NCBI RefSeq assembly: GCF_035956715.1
Contig: NZ_CP108381.1
Coordinates: 930,001 to 994,000, forward strand
DNA from: Nocardia sp. NBC_01329
Lineage (GTDB): Bacteria; Actinomycetota; Actinomycetes; Mycobacteriales; Mycobacteriaceae
Reading direction: 5' to 3'
DNA length: 64,000 nucleotides
In this document: piece after piece, positions 1-8,430 of the stretch
Layout: each line of letters starts with the position of its first letter
Position numbering within the stretch: the first letter of the stretch is position 1
Position numbers and translations under genes: made by a program
Notes under the pieces: generated by a model
Database searches by the model: none
What the model saw: only the letters and a program-made list of their open reading frames with translations
What the model was told of the DNA's origin: nothing

Positions 1-194
1 TCTCTCACTTCTCTCAGTCGAATCCGGCGGGAGACAACCAGGGTGATGTCGTCGCGTTGTTGCGGACAGTGGCCGACTCGATCGAAAGCCTAGGCAACGT
101 GACAGTGCAAGACCTGGTCTTGCACAACGAGATCACCGCCAACGGTCCATGGCCGTCGATCACCGTTTACTACTCGGAAGAACCGAAAGAGTAA
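1..194 (+). CDS. Unknown protein, C-terminal fragment (cut by window edge)
   Basis: An open frame enters from the left edge (first full codon at base 3) and ends at TAA 192-194, giving the last 63 residues. They are polar and acidic with no cysteine and no membrane segment, and end in SEEPKE. I recognise no domain. The start and most of the protein lie outside the window, so function cannot be inferred. Codon use is a little less GC-rich at the third position than in the neighbouring housekeeping genes. The next genes are on the opposite strand, so this is the 3' end of a convergent unit. Confidence 0.55.
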   Translation, partial: SHFSQSNPAGDNQGDVVALLRTVADSIESLGNVTVQDLVLHNEITANGPWPSITVYYSEEPKE

Positions 195-228
195 CTTCGA
201 CCTCGAGCCAACCTCGCCGAGATACGTC

Positions 229-519
229 TCATACCGAGTGACGTGAGTGAGTGTCGATCTTCGGGTGGGGCCGGGGATCTCCCCGGTCCGACCCGGATGG
301 TCTAGAGGGTGTCCTCAAAGCCATATGAGCAGGGTCGCAAGGTCGAGCATTCTTCGGTACGAAGTGACGGACGTATCGGGTGGCGACCGGTCGAGACTGT
401 TCGGGCCGGTTTAACAGCGTTCGACCACGAGTGGCGCCGGTATGCCACAGGATCGAAAATCGATAGACGGTCACCGGCGCTGCCAGAAACGCGATTTCGA
501 CTCGGTCGACCACAGCCAT
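229..519 (-). CDS. Small hypothetical protein, 96 aa
   Basis: This short frame has a convincing ribosome-binding site (GTGGAGG, then about 7 nt, then ATG at 519) and lies 56 nt downstream of the ABC permease in the same direction. The product begins MAVVDRVEIAFLAAPVTVY and becomes Arg/Pro/His-rich toward the end. No domain is recognised, and a GC-rich dyad near 271-286 falls inside the 3' end of the frame, which argues for caution. It could be a third gene of the exporter operon or a chance frame. The good Shine-Dalgarno is the only positive evidence. Confidence 0.3.
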   Translation of the reverse strand: MAVVDRVEIAFLAAPVTVYRFSILWHTGATRGRTLLNRPEQSRPVATRYVRHFVPKNARPCDPAHMALRTPSRPSGSDRGDPRPHPKIDTHSRHSV

Positions 520-575
520 TCGTATCCTCCACCCAGGAGGGCGACCAGTACGCGGCCGAGCTGGAGCGTCGCTGT

Positions 576-1364
576 TCAGTAGCCCTTGGTGTCGGTGAGG
601 GAGAGCCGGACCGTACCTACGCCGAAAATTGCCACGCAGACCAATGCGAAATACGCCAGCGATCCGTTCTGCCCACCGAACAGGCTCTCGATGGTCGCCA
701 ACTGTCCGACTCCCAGCTCGCCGTTCTTGAACGGCGACAACTGTTGCAGAGTCACACCCAGATCCCCGGGCACGAAGGTTACGAACACCTCCACCCCGAA
801 CTTCCACAGCAGCACGATCATGACCACCAACCCCGGCTTCGGGACCAGCGCGGCGACTCCCAAGCCGAGCGCGGTGATCAGCAGCGTGTAGACCGGGACT
901 CCGATCAACAGCTTGACCCCGTCGGCCGAGAACACCTCGACCCTGCCCCAGATCTCGGGGAACAGCTGTGGGAACGCCCACAGGATCAGGAATGTGACCA
1001 CGAGGGCGGCGAGGGCGGCGATCACACCGAAGACGATCAGTTTGGCGATGGGCAGGATCCAGCGCCGGGTCTGGATGCCGAAAACCGTTTCGACCGTGTT
1101 GTCCTTGAATTCCGCGCACAGCGAGGACACCCCGCCCGCCATGAGGATGAAGGCGGAGAAGACGAGGATCCAGTAGGCGGCGTTGTTGGTGTCCATTCCG
1201 CCGGCGCCGTTGAGTTTGTTCGCTTCGGTGGCTTTGGCGATACCGAAGTTGAGGCCGATCGGGATGGCGACGGCGAGGGGGACGATGGCGTACCAGACCG
1301 AGCTGCGCCAGGAAAGTTTGGCTATTTCGCTGCGGACGGCGCGGACGAGATAGGTGGCGATCAT
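576..1364 (-). CDS. ABC-2 type exporter permease
   Basis: This 262-residue integral membrane protein has about six hydrophobic segments: near residues 25-45, 65-85, 105-130, 150-172, 178-195 and 235-255. That is the layout of ABC-2 family transport permeases. It overlaps the upstream ATPase gene by 4 nt (ATGA), so the two are translationally coupled and should form one exporter, probably a 2+2 complex. The substrate cannot be read from sequence. The pair lies downstream of a secreted protein gene with an iron-responsive promoter, so it may belong to the same transcription unit. Bacitracin or other antibiotic export is a common alternative for this family. Confidence 0.8.
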   Translation of the reverse strand: MIATYLVRAVRSEIAKLSWRSSVWYAIVPLAVAIPIGLNFGIAKATEANKLNGAGGMDTNNAAYWILVFSAFILMAGGVSSLCAEFKDNTVETVFGIQTRRWILPIAKLIVFGVIAALAALVVTFLILWAFPQLFPEIWGRVEVFSADGVKLLIGVPVYTLLITALGLGVAALVPKPGLVVMIVLLWKFGVEVFVTFVPGDLGVTLQQLSPFKNGELGVGQLATIESLFGGQNGSLAYFALVCVAIFGVGTVRLSLTDTKGY

Positions 1365-2101
1365 TTCTTCGCACCTCCGGTCGCGACGTATTCGACGCTG
1401 TTCTCGGTGATTTCGACGTATGCCGATTCCAAGGGGCGTGGTCCGGACCCTGCCGCCACCAGTTCGTCCTTACTTGTATCGGACAGGACTTCGCCCTTGC
1501 CCATGATGACCACGCGGGTGCCGGTGATCTCCACTTCGGTGAGGTTGTGGGAGGCCACCAGTAGGCATTTGCCTTCGGCGGCCAAGCCGAGGAGGAGTTC
1601 GCGGAGCCAGATGATGCCTTCGATATCCAGGCCGTTGGCGGGTTCGTCGAGAACCAGGGTCTTCGGGTCGCCCAGGAGCGCGGAGGCGATGCCGAGGCGC
1701 TGGAGCATGCCGTAGGAGAATTTGCCGACCGAGCGCTTCGCGACCCGGGTGAGGCCGACTCGATCGAGTACCGGCGCGACTTCCGATTTCGGCAGGCCGC
1801 CCAACCTTGCCTGCCACAGCAGATGTTGTTCGGCGGTGTGCCCGGGATTGCGGGCGAAAGCGCCCAGACTGAAACCGATTTCGTTGATCGTGCTGCGGAA
1901 ATCTCGCAGCCCGCTGCCGTTGACCGAGATCGTGCCGGAGCTGGTGTGAGCCAGGCCGGCGATCATGCGCATCACCGTGGTTTTTCCGGCACCGTTCGGT
2001 CCGAGAAGATAGGTTATCGAGCCCGGCCCGGCCTCGAAGGTGACGTTGTCGACGGCGAGTTTCGCACCGAAGCGTTTGGAAACGCCACGAACGCTGATCA
2101 T
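1361..2101 (-). CDS. ABC transporter ATP-binding protein
   Basis: This is the ATPase partner of the downstream permease. It has Walker A GPNGAGKTT, signature SYGMLQRL (a variant of LSGGQ seen in CcmA/DrrA-type exporters), Walker B TLVLDEPANGLD and an H-loop VASHN. The start is set at ATG 2101 (MISVRGVSKRF), preceded by AGGA with about 7 nt spacing. A longer frame reaches 2194 but its extra residues look non-coding. The 246-residue length is normal for a single-domain exporter ATPase. It overlaps the permease by 4 nt and lies 140 nt downstream of the secreted MTB12-like gene. Confidence 0.85.
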   Translation of the reverse strand: MISVRGVSKRFGAKLAVDNVTFEAGPGSITYLLGPNGAGKTTVMRMIAGLAHTSSGTISVNGSGLRDFRSTINEIGFSLGAFARNPGHTAEQHLLWQARLGGLPKSEVAPVLDRVGLTRVAKRSVGKFSYGMLQRLGIASALLGDPKTLVLDEPANGLDIEGIIWLRELLLGLAAEGKCLLVASHNLTEVEITGTRVVIMGKGEVLSDTSKDELVAAGSGPRPLESAYVEITENSVEYVATGGAKK

Positions 2102-2241
2102 ATGAATTCCTGGGTGACTGGTGCTGAAACCTGCTGGAATCGAAGTCTCGGTGGGTTCCGGCTCGAGATGGCGCGCGCCCGGGCGGAGCGGCACCCGGAT
2201 CCGATGATTTCGGGGCGCCGCTCCGGCAGGTGTGCGGGGGC

Positions 2242-2724
2242 TCAGTAGCCGAAGGAGGGGTTACCCTGGCATTGGAGTCCCTGGCAGATGGACTTCCAGT
2301 CGAATTTCCACAGACCGCCTTCGCGGATGTAGTGGTAGAGCGTGCTCTGCGCGGGGAAGCCCGCCATCAGACCCTCGACGGTGACCGTCATGGTGTTACC
2401 GGAAACGTTCACGGGGCCGATGGCACGACCCTGGATGGAGAAGAAATCCATGGTCTTGCTGGACTCCATGACCCGCTCGAGGGCGGGGCGGGCCGAGGGG
2501 CCGTTGTAGCTCACTTCGACCTTCGGGTCCATGCCGATATTCGGGTTCCAGAACGCGGCGAATTGCCTTTCGATCTGCGCCAGGGTCGGTACGTTGTCGC
2601 CGACGTAGAGATCCGATGCCTGGGAGGCCCGGATGGAGAAATCGGCCGACGCGGGTTGCGCCAGTCCGAATCCCATGAGTGCGGTGAGAATACAGACAGC
2701 GGCGATTCTGATGAATCTGGACAT
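2242..2724 (-). CDS. Secreted MTB12-like low-molecular-weight antigen protein
   Basis: This 160-residue exported protein starts MSRFIRIAAV, with a hydrophobic core and a likely signal-peptidase cut after PASA (residue 27). The mature part resembles the MTB12/CFP-2 fold of mycobacterial secreted antigens: a helical start around VPTLAQIERQF, then beta strands with VSGNTMTVTVEG and a final WKFDWKSIC. The C-terminus has two Cys (CQGLQCQG region) that could pair. The start at 2724 has GAAGG about 8 nt upstream. A longer frame from GTG 2838 lacks a ribosome-binding site. An IdeR-type box sits on its promoter about 150 nt upstream, so iron-controlled expression is expected. Family assignment is from remembered sequence character and is moderate. 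Confidence 0.65.
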   Translation of the reverse strand: MSRFIRIAAVCILTALMGFGLAQPASADFSIRASQASDLYVGDNVPTLAQIERQFAAFWNPNIGMDPKVEVSYNGPSARPALERVMESSKTMDFFSIQGRAIGPVNVSGNTMTVTVEGLMAGFPAQSTLYHYIREGGLWKFDWKSICQGLQCQGNPSFGY

Positions 2725-2852
2725 GACGGCCCCTTCTGAGACAAACCTGCGAACCGATGCGCCGGAGGCGGTGTTCGCGGTATCGCGTACCTCGTCCGCC
2801 GGCACTGCCCGGGTGGGTGAACGCAGCGCGGAATCCACTCGGATAAAGCGAA

Positions 2853-2881
2853 ACGCTAGCGGCGGACTTTAGGTTAGTCAA
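2853..2881 (-). promoter_or_regulatory. Sigma-70 type promoter of the MTB12-like gene
   Basis: Read on the minus strand, TTGACT (2876-2881) serves as the -35 and TAGCGT (2853-2858) as the -10, separated by 17 nt. The predicted leader to ATG 2724 is about 120 nt. The -35 hexamer lies inside the iron box, the arrangement expected for repression. Confidence 0.55.
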
Positions 2882-2887
2882 TCCTAA
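2869..2887 (-). promoter_or_regulatory. IdeR/DtxR-type iron box
   Basis: The 19-mer TTAGGTTAGTCAATCCTAA matches the known IdeR consensus (TTAGGTTAGGCTAACCTAA) at 16 of 19 positions, with both half-sites intact except the inner bases. It overlaps the -35 hexamer of the promoter reading into the secreted MTB12-like gene. By analogy with mycobacterial IdeR, Fe(II)-loaded repressor would shut the promoter and iron limitation would open it. Confidence 0.7.
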
Positions 2888-2981
2888 GTTTGGGAGAGGT
2901 TGCCCGCGCCACGGTCGCATGTCCGAGAGCGGGCGGACAGTGCGACAGGCCGGACGGCGGGCCTTCCCGGGTCGATCGGTG

Positions 2982-4724
2982 TCAGCGACCGGCATCCAGG
3001 TAGTTGCGCCACCCTCCGTGTTCGGTGATATCGGTCGCGTCGCGGGCGGATTCGTAATCGCAGGCGAAGCCGGTGACCCACTGTCCGGAATCCAATTCGA
3101 CCTTCCCGAGCGTCATCGGGGCCGGCAGAGTGCTCAGGAACGTCCCGAGCGCGGCGGGGGAGAGCCGATACAGCTCGCCGGGCAGCGAACTGCCGGAACC
3201 GGTACCCACGCGGAGCATGCCCGGTTTCGGTGGGGTGGCGGGCAGAGCGACCATGCGATACGCGGTGGATGTGGCGACCTCGCCCAGGAATCGGGCTTCG
3301 GCCTGCTCCAATTGATGGTGTAGCGGGAGACCGCGAAGATGGGCGCCGACGACCAGAAGGTCGGTGCCGGTATCGGTGAGCAGCGGTGCGGGCGTGTCCA
3401 GCAGCCGGGCGGCCAGGTCGATACCGATCTGGTCGGCGAATGCGGGGGTCACCAGCGTGACGCCGAAGGGGTCGCCGTCGGCGGTCTCCGCGCCCGGTAC
3501 CGCGACCGCGGCCAGGTCGAGCAGGTTGCAGAAATTCGTGAAGGTGCCCATGCGGGTGTTGATCGCCACCGGTTCGGCTCCGACGGCGGCCAGGGTCGGA
3601 TGCTCGGTCGTGGTGGGGAGCAGCAGGGCGGGATACTCGTCGAACAGCCGGCGCGCGGCCGCCCTCGCGTGGGCGAGGCGGCCGAGATCGGTGACGTATT
3701 CGTGGGCGGCCGGGCGGGCAGCGCCCGCGACGATCTTCGCGACCACCGGATCGGCGCCTTCGGGCGCACCGCTGAGGAATTCACCCATCGCGGCATAACG
3801 CTGCGCCACGACGGCACCGTCGTAGAGGAGCTTCGCGGCATCGAGCAGTTCGCCGATATCCACTGTCACCACCTCGCCGCCGCCTGCCATCCAGCGCGCG
3901 ACCGTCGCGTCGAAGGCGGCGCGGTAGGCGGGGGTGAGGGCGGTCAAGTTGTGGTCGGCGGGTATCGCGAGTGTGGCGCGGGCCGGGGCGCCCAGGGGAG
4001 TGTCGGCCGGCCAGGGACGGGAACGGGGGTCGGCGGGATCGGGGCCGATCATGGCCGCGGTCACCGCGCCGGCGAGGGTGAGATCGCGGGCGAAAACGGT
4101 GACCACGTCGTAGTCGGGGCAGGCGGGGACGACACCGGTGGTGGGAACGAGTCCGAGGGTCGGTTTGATCCCGATGATGCTGTTGAGCGCGGCCGGAACC
4201 CGGCCGGAGCCCGCGGTATCGGTGCCCAGCGCGGCGTCGACCATGCCGAGCGCGACCGCCACCGCCGAACCGGAGCTGCTGCCACCGGACACCCGGTCGG
4301 GGAACAACGCGTTGCGGACCGCGCCGTAGGGGCTGCGGGTGCCGACGAGGCCGGTGGCGAACTGGTCGAGATTGGTTTTGCCGAGCACCAGAGCGCCCTG
4401 CTCGAGCAGGCGCGCCACAGCGGGAGCAGTGCGCTCCGGCGTTCTCTCGAAGCCGGGGCAGGCGCAGGTGGTGGGGATACCGGCGATATCGATATTGTCC
4501 TTGACGGCGAGGAGCAACCCCGCGAGCGGCAACCGCTCACCCCGGGCGAGCCGGTCCTCGAGCGCGGCGGCCTCGGCCAGGACCTCGGCCTCGGCACGCA
4601 GGGTGATCCAGATTTCGGGCCGGTCGTGTTCGCGGATGGTCCGGTAGGCGCCGGCCACCTTCTCGGTAGGGGCGACCGAGGCCGGGGCCGCCGGGTCCAC
4701 CAGCGGTAGTTGTTCCATTGTCAT
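2982..4724 (-). CDS. atzF: Allophanate hydrolase
   Basis: This enzyme hydrolyses allophanate (urea-1-carboxylate) to ammonia and CO2, the second step of urease-independent urea degradation. The 580 residues comprise an N-terminal amidase-signature domain and a C-terminal allophanate hydrolase domain. The catalytic Lys-cisSer-Ser triad is visible as K75 (AVKDNID), S149 (GGSSSGS) and S173 (TDTAGSGR). Their spacing of 74 and 24 equals that of AtzF as I remember it (K91, S165, S189). It is the last gene of the urea operon and overlaps the urea carboxylase gene by 4 nt (ATGA), so the two enzymes are co-translated. A general amidase is the alternative, but the neighbour makes that unlikely. Confidence 0.93.
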   Translation of the reverse strand: MTMEQLPLVDPAAPASVAPTEKVAGAYRTIREHDRPEIWITLRAEAEVLAEAAALEDRLARGERLPLAGLLLAVKDNIDIAGIPTTCACPGFERTPERTAPAVARLLEQGALVLGKTNLDQFATGLVGTRSPYGAVRNALFPDRVSGGSSSGSAVAVALGMVDAALGTDTAGSGRVPAALNSIIGIKPTLGLVPTTGVVPACPDYDVVTVFARDLTLAGAVTAAMIGPDPADPRSRPWPADTPLGAPARATLAIPADHNLTALTPAYRAAFDATVARWMAGGGEVVTVDIGELLDAAKLLYDGAVVAQRYAAMGEFLSGAPEGADPVVAKIVAGAARPAAHEYVTDLGRLAHARAAARRLFDEYPALLLPTTTEHPTLAAVGAEPVAINTRMGTFTNFCNLLDLAAVAVPGAETADGDPFGVTLVTPAFADQIGIDLAARLLDTPAPLLTDTGTDLLVVGAHLRGLPLHHQLEQAEARFLGEVATSTAYRMVALPATPPKPGMLRVGTGSGSSLPGELYRLSPAALGTFLSTLPAPMTLGKVELDSGQWVTGFACDYESARDATDITEHGGWRNYLDAGR

Positions 4725-7700
4725 GCCGCTCCTTCGGTTTCGATGGCGACCAGGGGGGCGCCGGTGGTGACTTGATCGCCTGCCCCGACGGTGATGGTGT
4801 GCACGGTGCCGGAGACCTCCGCGACCACCGGCAGCTCCATCTTCATCGCCTCGAGGACGAGCAGTGTGGTGCCGGCCTCGACGTGCTCGCCCGTGGTGAC
4901 CTCCACGCGCCAGACATTGGCCATCATGGGTGCCGCGACCAGATAGGCGCCCTCGGGCAGGGCGAGGTCTTCGACGGGTTCGGGTTCGGCGGTGCGATCG
5001 GCCTGGGCGTCGAGTTCGCCGCTCGCCTCCCAGCGCTGCCGTTCGGCGCCGAACGCGGCCTGCCGGTGCTCTTCGGTGGCGGCGATATCGGCGGAGTTCT
5101 CGTTCAGGAACGCGAGATGTTCGGCCATGGCGAATTCCCCTGCGCTCGTGCGCATCTCGAAACGGCCGGCCGCCATTTCGGCACGCAGTTCGAGCAGTTC
5201 ATCGGCCGCGACCGGATACCAGCTGATGCGGTCGAAGAAGCGGAACAGCCACGGTTTACCGGATTCGAACGGCGCGCGCTGCCGGTAACCCGACCAGATC
5301 GGGACAGTGCGGCCGACGAGCTGATAGCCGCCGGGAGATTCCATACCGTAGACACAGAGGTACTTGCCGCCGATACCGACCGCGTCGGAAGGGGTCCAGG
5401 TGCGGGCGGGGTTGTATTTGGTGGTCACCAGGCGGTGCCGGGGGTCCAGCGGGACGGCCAGGGGCGCGCCGAGGTAGACGTCGCCGAGGCCGAGCACCAT
5501 GTACTGGGCGTCGAAGACGATATCGCGTACCTCCTCGACACTGTCCAGGCCGTTGATCCGGCGGATGAACTCGATATTCGACGGCAGCCAGGGCGCTTCG
5601 GCGCGGACGCCGCGGCCGTAGCGTTCGATCGCGGCGGCGATCGTCGGGTCGTCGAAGGAGAGCGGCAGTTCGATATGCCGGCTCGGGACGCGCAGGTCGG
5701 CGGTATCGGGGATCTCGTCCTCGAGTTCGCCGAGCAGGCGGACCACGGTGCGCTGGTCGATCACATCGGGGTCGAAGTGCAGGTGCAGGGAACGCACACC
5801 GGGGGTGATATCGATCAGACCGGGGATGGATGCCTTTTCGAGCCGTTCGCTCAATGCGTGGACCCGCATCCGCAGACCCAGATCGAGCTCCATCGGGCCG
5901 TATTCGATCATCACGTTGTCGTCGGCGCCGCGCAGGTATCTGACCTCGGGGGTGCCGGTACCGGCGTCGCGGCGGCCGAGGACTCCGTTGTCTTCTTCCC
6001 GGGACCCGAGGAGTTCGGGGGTGGGCAGGCCGCGGCCGCGCAGGGCGGGTGAAGAACGGAACGCGCCGGTTCGCTCGTCGGCGATCGGGACGAAACGCAC
6101 CCGGTCGCCCGGGCGCATCTGGCCGAGTTTCCAGCGGTGCGCGGATATCACGGTCAGCGGGCACGCGAAACCGCCCAGGCTGGGACCGTCGGGACCCAGC
6201 AGGATCGGGGTGTCGCCGGAGAGGTTGAGGGCGCCGACGCTGTAGGGGCAGTCGTGCAGGTTGGAGGGGTGCAGGCCGGCATCGCCGCCGTCGGTGCGCG
6301 ACCAAGCCGGTTTGGGGCCGGCCAGCCGCAGGCCGGTGCGGTTGGCGTGCGCCTGCACCTGCCAGGTGGCGTCGTAGAACTGGGCGATATCGGCGGAAGT
6401 GAAGTAATCGGGGGCGGGCTGGGGGCCCTCGCCGACGCCTACGTACCAGGTGTGGCCGAACTCCGGACGTTCCCCGGCCGGGATCGGCGCGGGCTCGAGG
6501 AGACCGCCGGCGTCGGGTTTGATGCCGAGGATATCGCCGCTCGAGACTGCCCGGCCGGTGATACCGCCGAACCCGCCGAGAGTGAAAGTGGCGGCGCTGC
6601 CGTGATAGTCGGGGGCGAGGATGCCGCCCCGGATCGCGAGGTAGGTACGCAGGCCGGTGTCGCGGGGGGCGCCGATATCGAGGACCGAACCGGCGGGGAC
6701 GGTGACCGGTTCCCACATCGGGACCGGTTCGCCGTCCACGGTGACCGGGGCTTCGGCGCCGGTCACGCACAGGACAGTGGTGTCGGTGACCCGGATCCGC
6801 GGACCCAGCAGGGTGGCCTCGAGCCCGTTCTCGCCCAGGGAATTACCGACAGCGTGATTGGCGAGCTGGAAGGACAGATCGTCGAATGCGCCCGACGGCG
6901 GGATCCCGACATTCCAGAGACCCAGGCGGCCCGGGAAATCCTGGATGGTGGTGGAGACGCCGGCGCGCAGGATCTCCAGGCGGGGGCGGATGGTGGCCAG
7001 GCTGCCGAGGGTCGCGGTGGTGTGCCGGGCATCGAGCATGGGGGAACTGGTGGCGGCGGCCCGGAGCTGGGGCAGGTTGGTGGTGATACCGAACATGCGG
7101 GTCTCGTCGAGCGCTGCGCGCAGCCGGTGCAGGGCTTCGGGACGGCTCTCCCCGGAGGTGATGATCTTGGCGATCAGTGGGTCGTAGAAGGGGCTGATCT
7201 CGGTACCGGTCTCGACCCAGGTCTCCACGCGTGCGGGCGCGGCGGGGATCTCGACACCGGTCAGGGTGCCGGCGCCGGGGCGGTAGTCGTTACCGGGATC
7301 CTCGGCGTAGACGCGGGCCTCCACGGCGTAGCCGGTGATCGGCGGGCCGGCGTCGGGGATCGCATCGAGGAACGCGGAATCCCCGCCCGCCAGGCGCAGC
7401 ATCCACTCCACCAGATCGATCCCGGTCACGGCTTCGGTCACCGGGTGCTCGACCTGGAGCCGGGTGTTGACTTCGAGGAACGATGCCTCGCCGCGGTCGA
7501 CGTCGTAGATGAACTCGACCGTGCCGGCCGAGCGGTAGCCGGCATCGCCGAGCAGTTTCCGGCTCGACTCGAGGAGCCGTTCGCTCACGGTGTAGGGGAG
7601 GCCGGGGGCGGGCGCCTCCTCGATGACCTTCTGATTGCGCCGCTGCAGGCTGCAATCGCGGGTGCCCAGTGATACGGCCCGACCGTGACCGTCACCGAAG

Positions 7701-8380
7701 ATCTGCACCTCCACATGGCGGGCCCGGGCGACGAAACGCTCCAGATATACCGAGGAGGATCCGAAGTTCTTCTGCGCCAGCCGGATCACTCGTCGATAGG
7801 CCTCGGTGAGCTCGCCGGGACCCGCGCAGGCGGCCATTCCGATACCGCCGCCGCCCCCGGCGGCCTTGAGCATCACCGGGTATCCGATGCGCTCGGCTTC
7901 TGCCAGGGCCTCGTCGAGTCCGGTGAGCAGCCCGCTACCGGCGACCAGTGGAACACCGGCCTCCGCCGCTGCCTCGCGGGCGCTGTGTTTGTCGCCGAAG
8001 AGCCGCAAGTGCTCGGCGGCCGGGCCGACGAACGCGATCCCGGCGGCCTCCACCTCGGTGGCGAAATCGGCGTTCTCGGAGAGGAATCCGTAGCCGGGAT
8101 GGATGGCTGTCGCGCCGGCGGACAGTGCCGCTTCGATCACCGCGTCCGCCCGCAGGTAGGAGTCGGCGGCCGGGGCAGGGCCGAGCCGGACCGCGCGATC
8201 GGCCGCCCGTACATGTCGCGAACCCTCGTCGGCATCGGAGAACACCGCGACCGTCTCGATTCCCAGCCGCCGGGCGGTACGCAGGATGCGGCAAGCGATC
8301 TCACCGCGGTTGGCGATCAGCAGGCATGCGGGCAAGGGTGTATGCAACGGCGTATACAACTGCGGGGCGGTCTCGGTCAC
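4721..8380 (-). CDS. uca: Urea carboxylase (biotin-dependent)
   Basis: This enzyme carboxylates urea to allophanate using ATP, bicarbonate and covalently bound biotin. The 1219 residues run, in order: biotin carboxylase (LLIANRGEIACRIL near 20-33, ATP-grasp glycine loop GGGGGIGMA, EHPVTEAVTG); a KipA-like carboxyltransferase half (AHS2, from about 470); a KipI-like half (AHS1, about 810-1020); and a C-terminal biotinyl domain with the biotin lysine at K1180 in EAMKME. The GTG start at 8380 follows GAGAGGA by 6 nt. Codons 8-14 coincide with a GTATAC-type operator copy, so binding there could block elongation or an internal start. It is coupled to allophanate hydrolase and lies 50 nt after the GntR gene. 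Confidence 0.93.
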   Translation of the reverse strand: MTETAPQLYTPLHTPLPACLLIANRGEIACRILRTARRLGIETVAVFSDADEGSRHVRAADRAVRLGPAPAADSYLRADAVIEAALSAGATAIHPGYGFLSENADFATEVEAAGIAFVGPAAEHLRLFGDKHSAREAAAEAGVPLVAGSGLLTGLDEALAEAERIGYPVMLKAAGGGGGIGMAACAGPGELTEAYRRVIRLAQKNFGSSSVYLERFVARARHVEVQIFGDGHGRAVSLGTRDCSLQRRNQKVIEEAPAPGLPYTVSERLLESSRKLLGDAGYRSAGTVEFIYDVDRGEASFLEVNTRLQVEHPVTEAVTGIDLVEWMLRLAGGDSAFLDAIPDAGPPITGYAVEARVYAEDPGNDYRPGAGTLTGVEIPAAPARVETWVETGTEISPFYDPLIAKIITSGESRPEALHRLRAALDETRMFGITTNLPQLRAAATSSPMLDARHTTATLGSLATIRPRLEILRAGVSTTIQDFPGRLGLWNVGIPPSGAFDDLSFQLANHAVGNSLGENGLEATLLGPRIRVTDTTVLCVTGAEAPVTVDGEPVPMWEPVTVPAGSVLDIGAPRDTGLRTYLAIRGGILAPDYHGSAATFTLGGFGGITGRAVSSGDILGIKPDAGGLLEPAPIPAGERPEFGHTWYVGVGEGPQPAPDYFTSADIAQFYDATWQVQAHANRTGLRLAGPKPAWSRTDGGDAGLHPSNLHDCPYSVGALNLSGDTPILLGPDGPSLGGFACPLTVISAHRWKLGQMRPGDRVRFVPIADERTGAFRSSPALRGRGLPTPELLGSREEDNGVLGRRDAGTGTPEVRYLRGADDNVMIEYGPMELDLGLRMRVHALSERLEKASIPGLIDITPGVRSLHLHFDPDVIDQRTVVRLLGELEDEIPDTADLRVPSRHIELPLSFDDPTIAAAIERYGRGVRAEAPWLPSNIEFIRRINGLDSVEEVRDIVFDAQYMVLGLGDVYLGAPLAVPLDPRHRLVTTKYNPARTWTPSDAVGIGGKYLCVYGMESPGGYQLVGRTVPIWSGYRQRAPFESGKPWLFRFFDRISWYPVAADELLELRAEMAAGRFEMRTSAGEFAMAEHLAFLNENSADIAATEEHRQAAFGAERQRWEASGELDAQADRTAEPEPVEDLALPEGAYLVAAPMMANVWRVEVTTGEHVEAGTTLLVLEAMKMELPVVAEVSGTVHTITVGAGDQVTTGAPLVAIETEGAA
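8340..8357. promoter_or_regulatory. Putative GntR operator, copy 2
   Basis: On the minus strand this reads GTATAC-N6-GCATAC, the same layout as the copy upstream of urtA, and both are preceded by GTT on the left half-site. GT-N2-AC half-sites are typical of GntR-family operators, and a GntR gene ends 74 nt away. It lies within the first codons of the urea carboxylase gene. Confidence 0.5.
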
Positions 8381-8430
8381 GGTCGGTCCTCTCGGCGTGG
8401 ACAGTGCGGCTACCGGAGTAGCCGGGAATT

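Noticed and set aside
271..286. Terminator CCGGGGATCTCCCCGG after the first fragment
   Set aside because: The loop is too tight for the full dyad, no U-tract follows, and it overlaps the possible small gene. It is not listed as a separate terminator.
3339..4709. Long plus-strand frame opposite allophanate hydrolase
   Set aside because: It is a shadow of the GC-rich minus-strand gene, Gly/Arg-rich, with no domain. The same applies to the long antisense frames over urea carboxylase and pyc.
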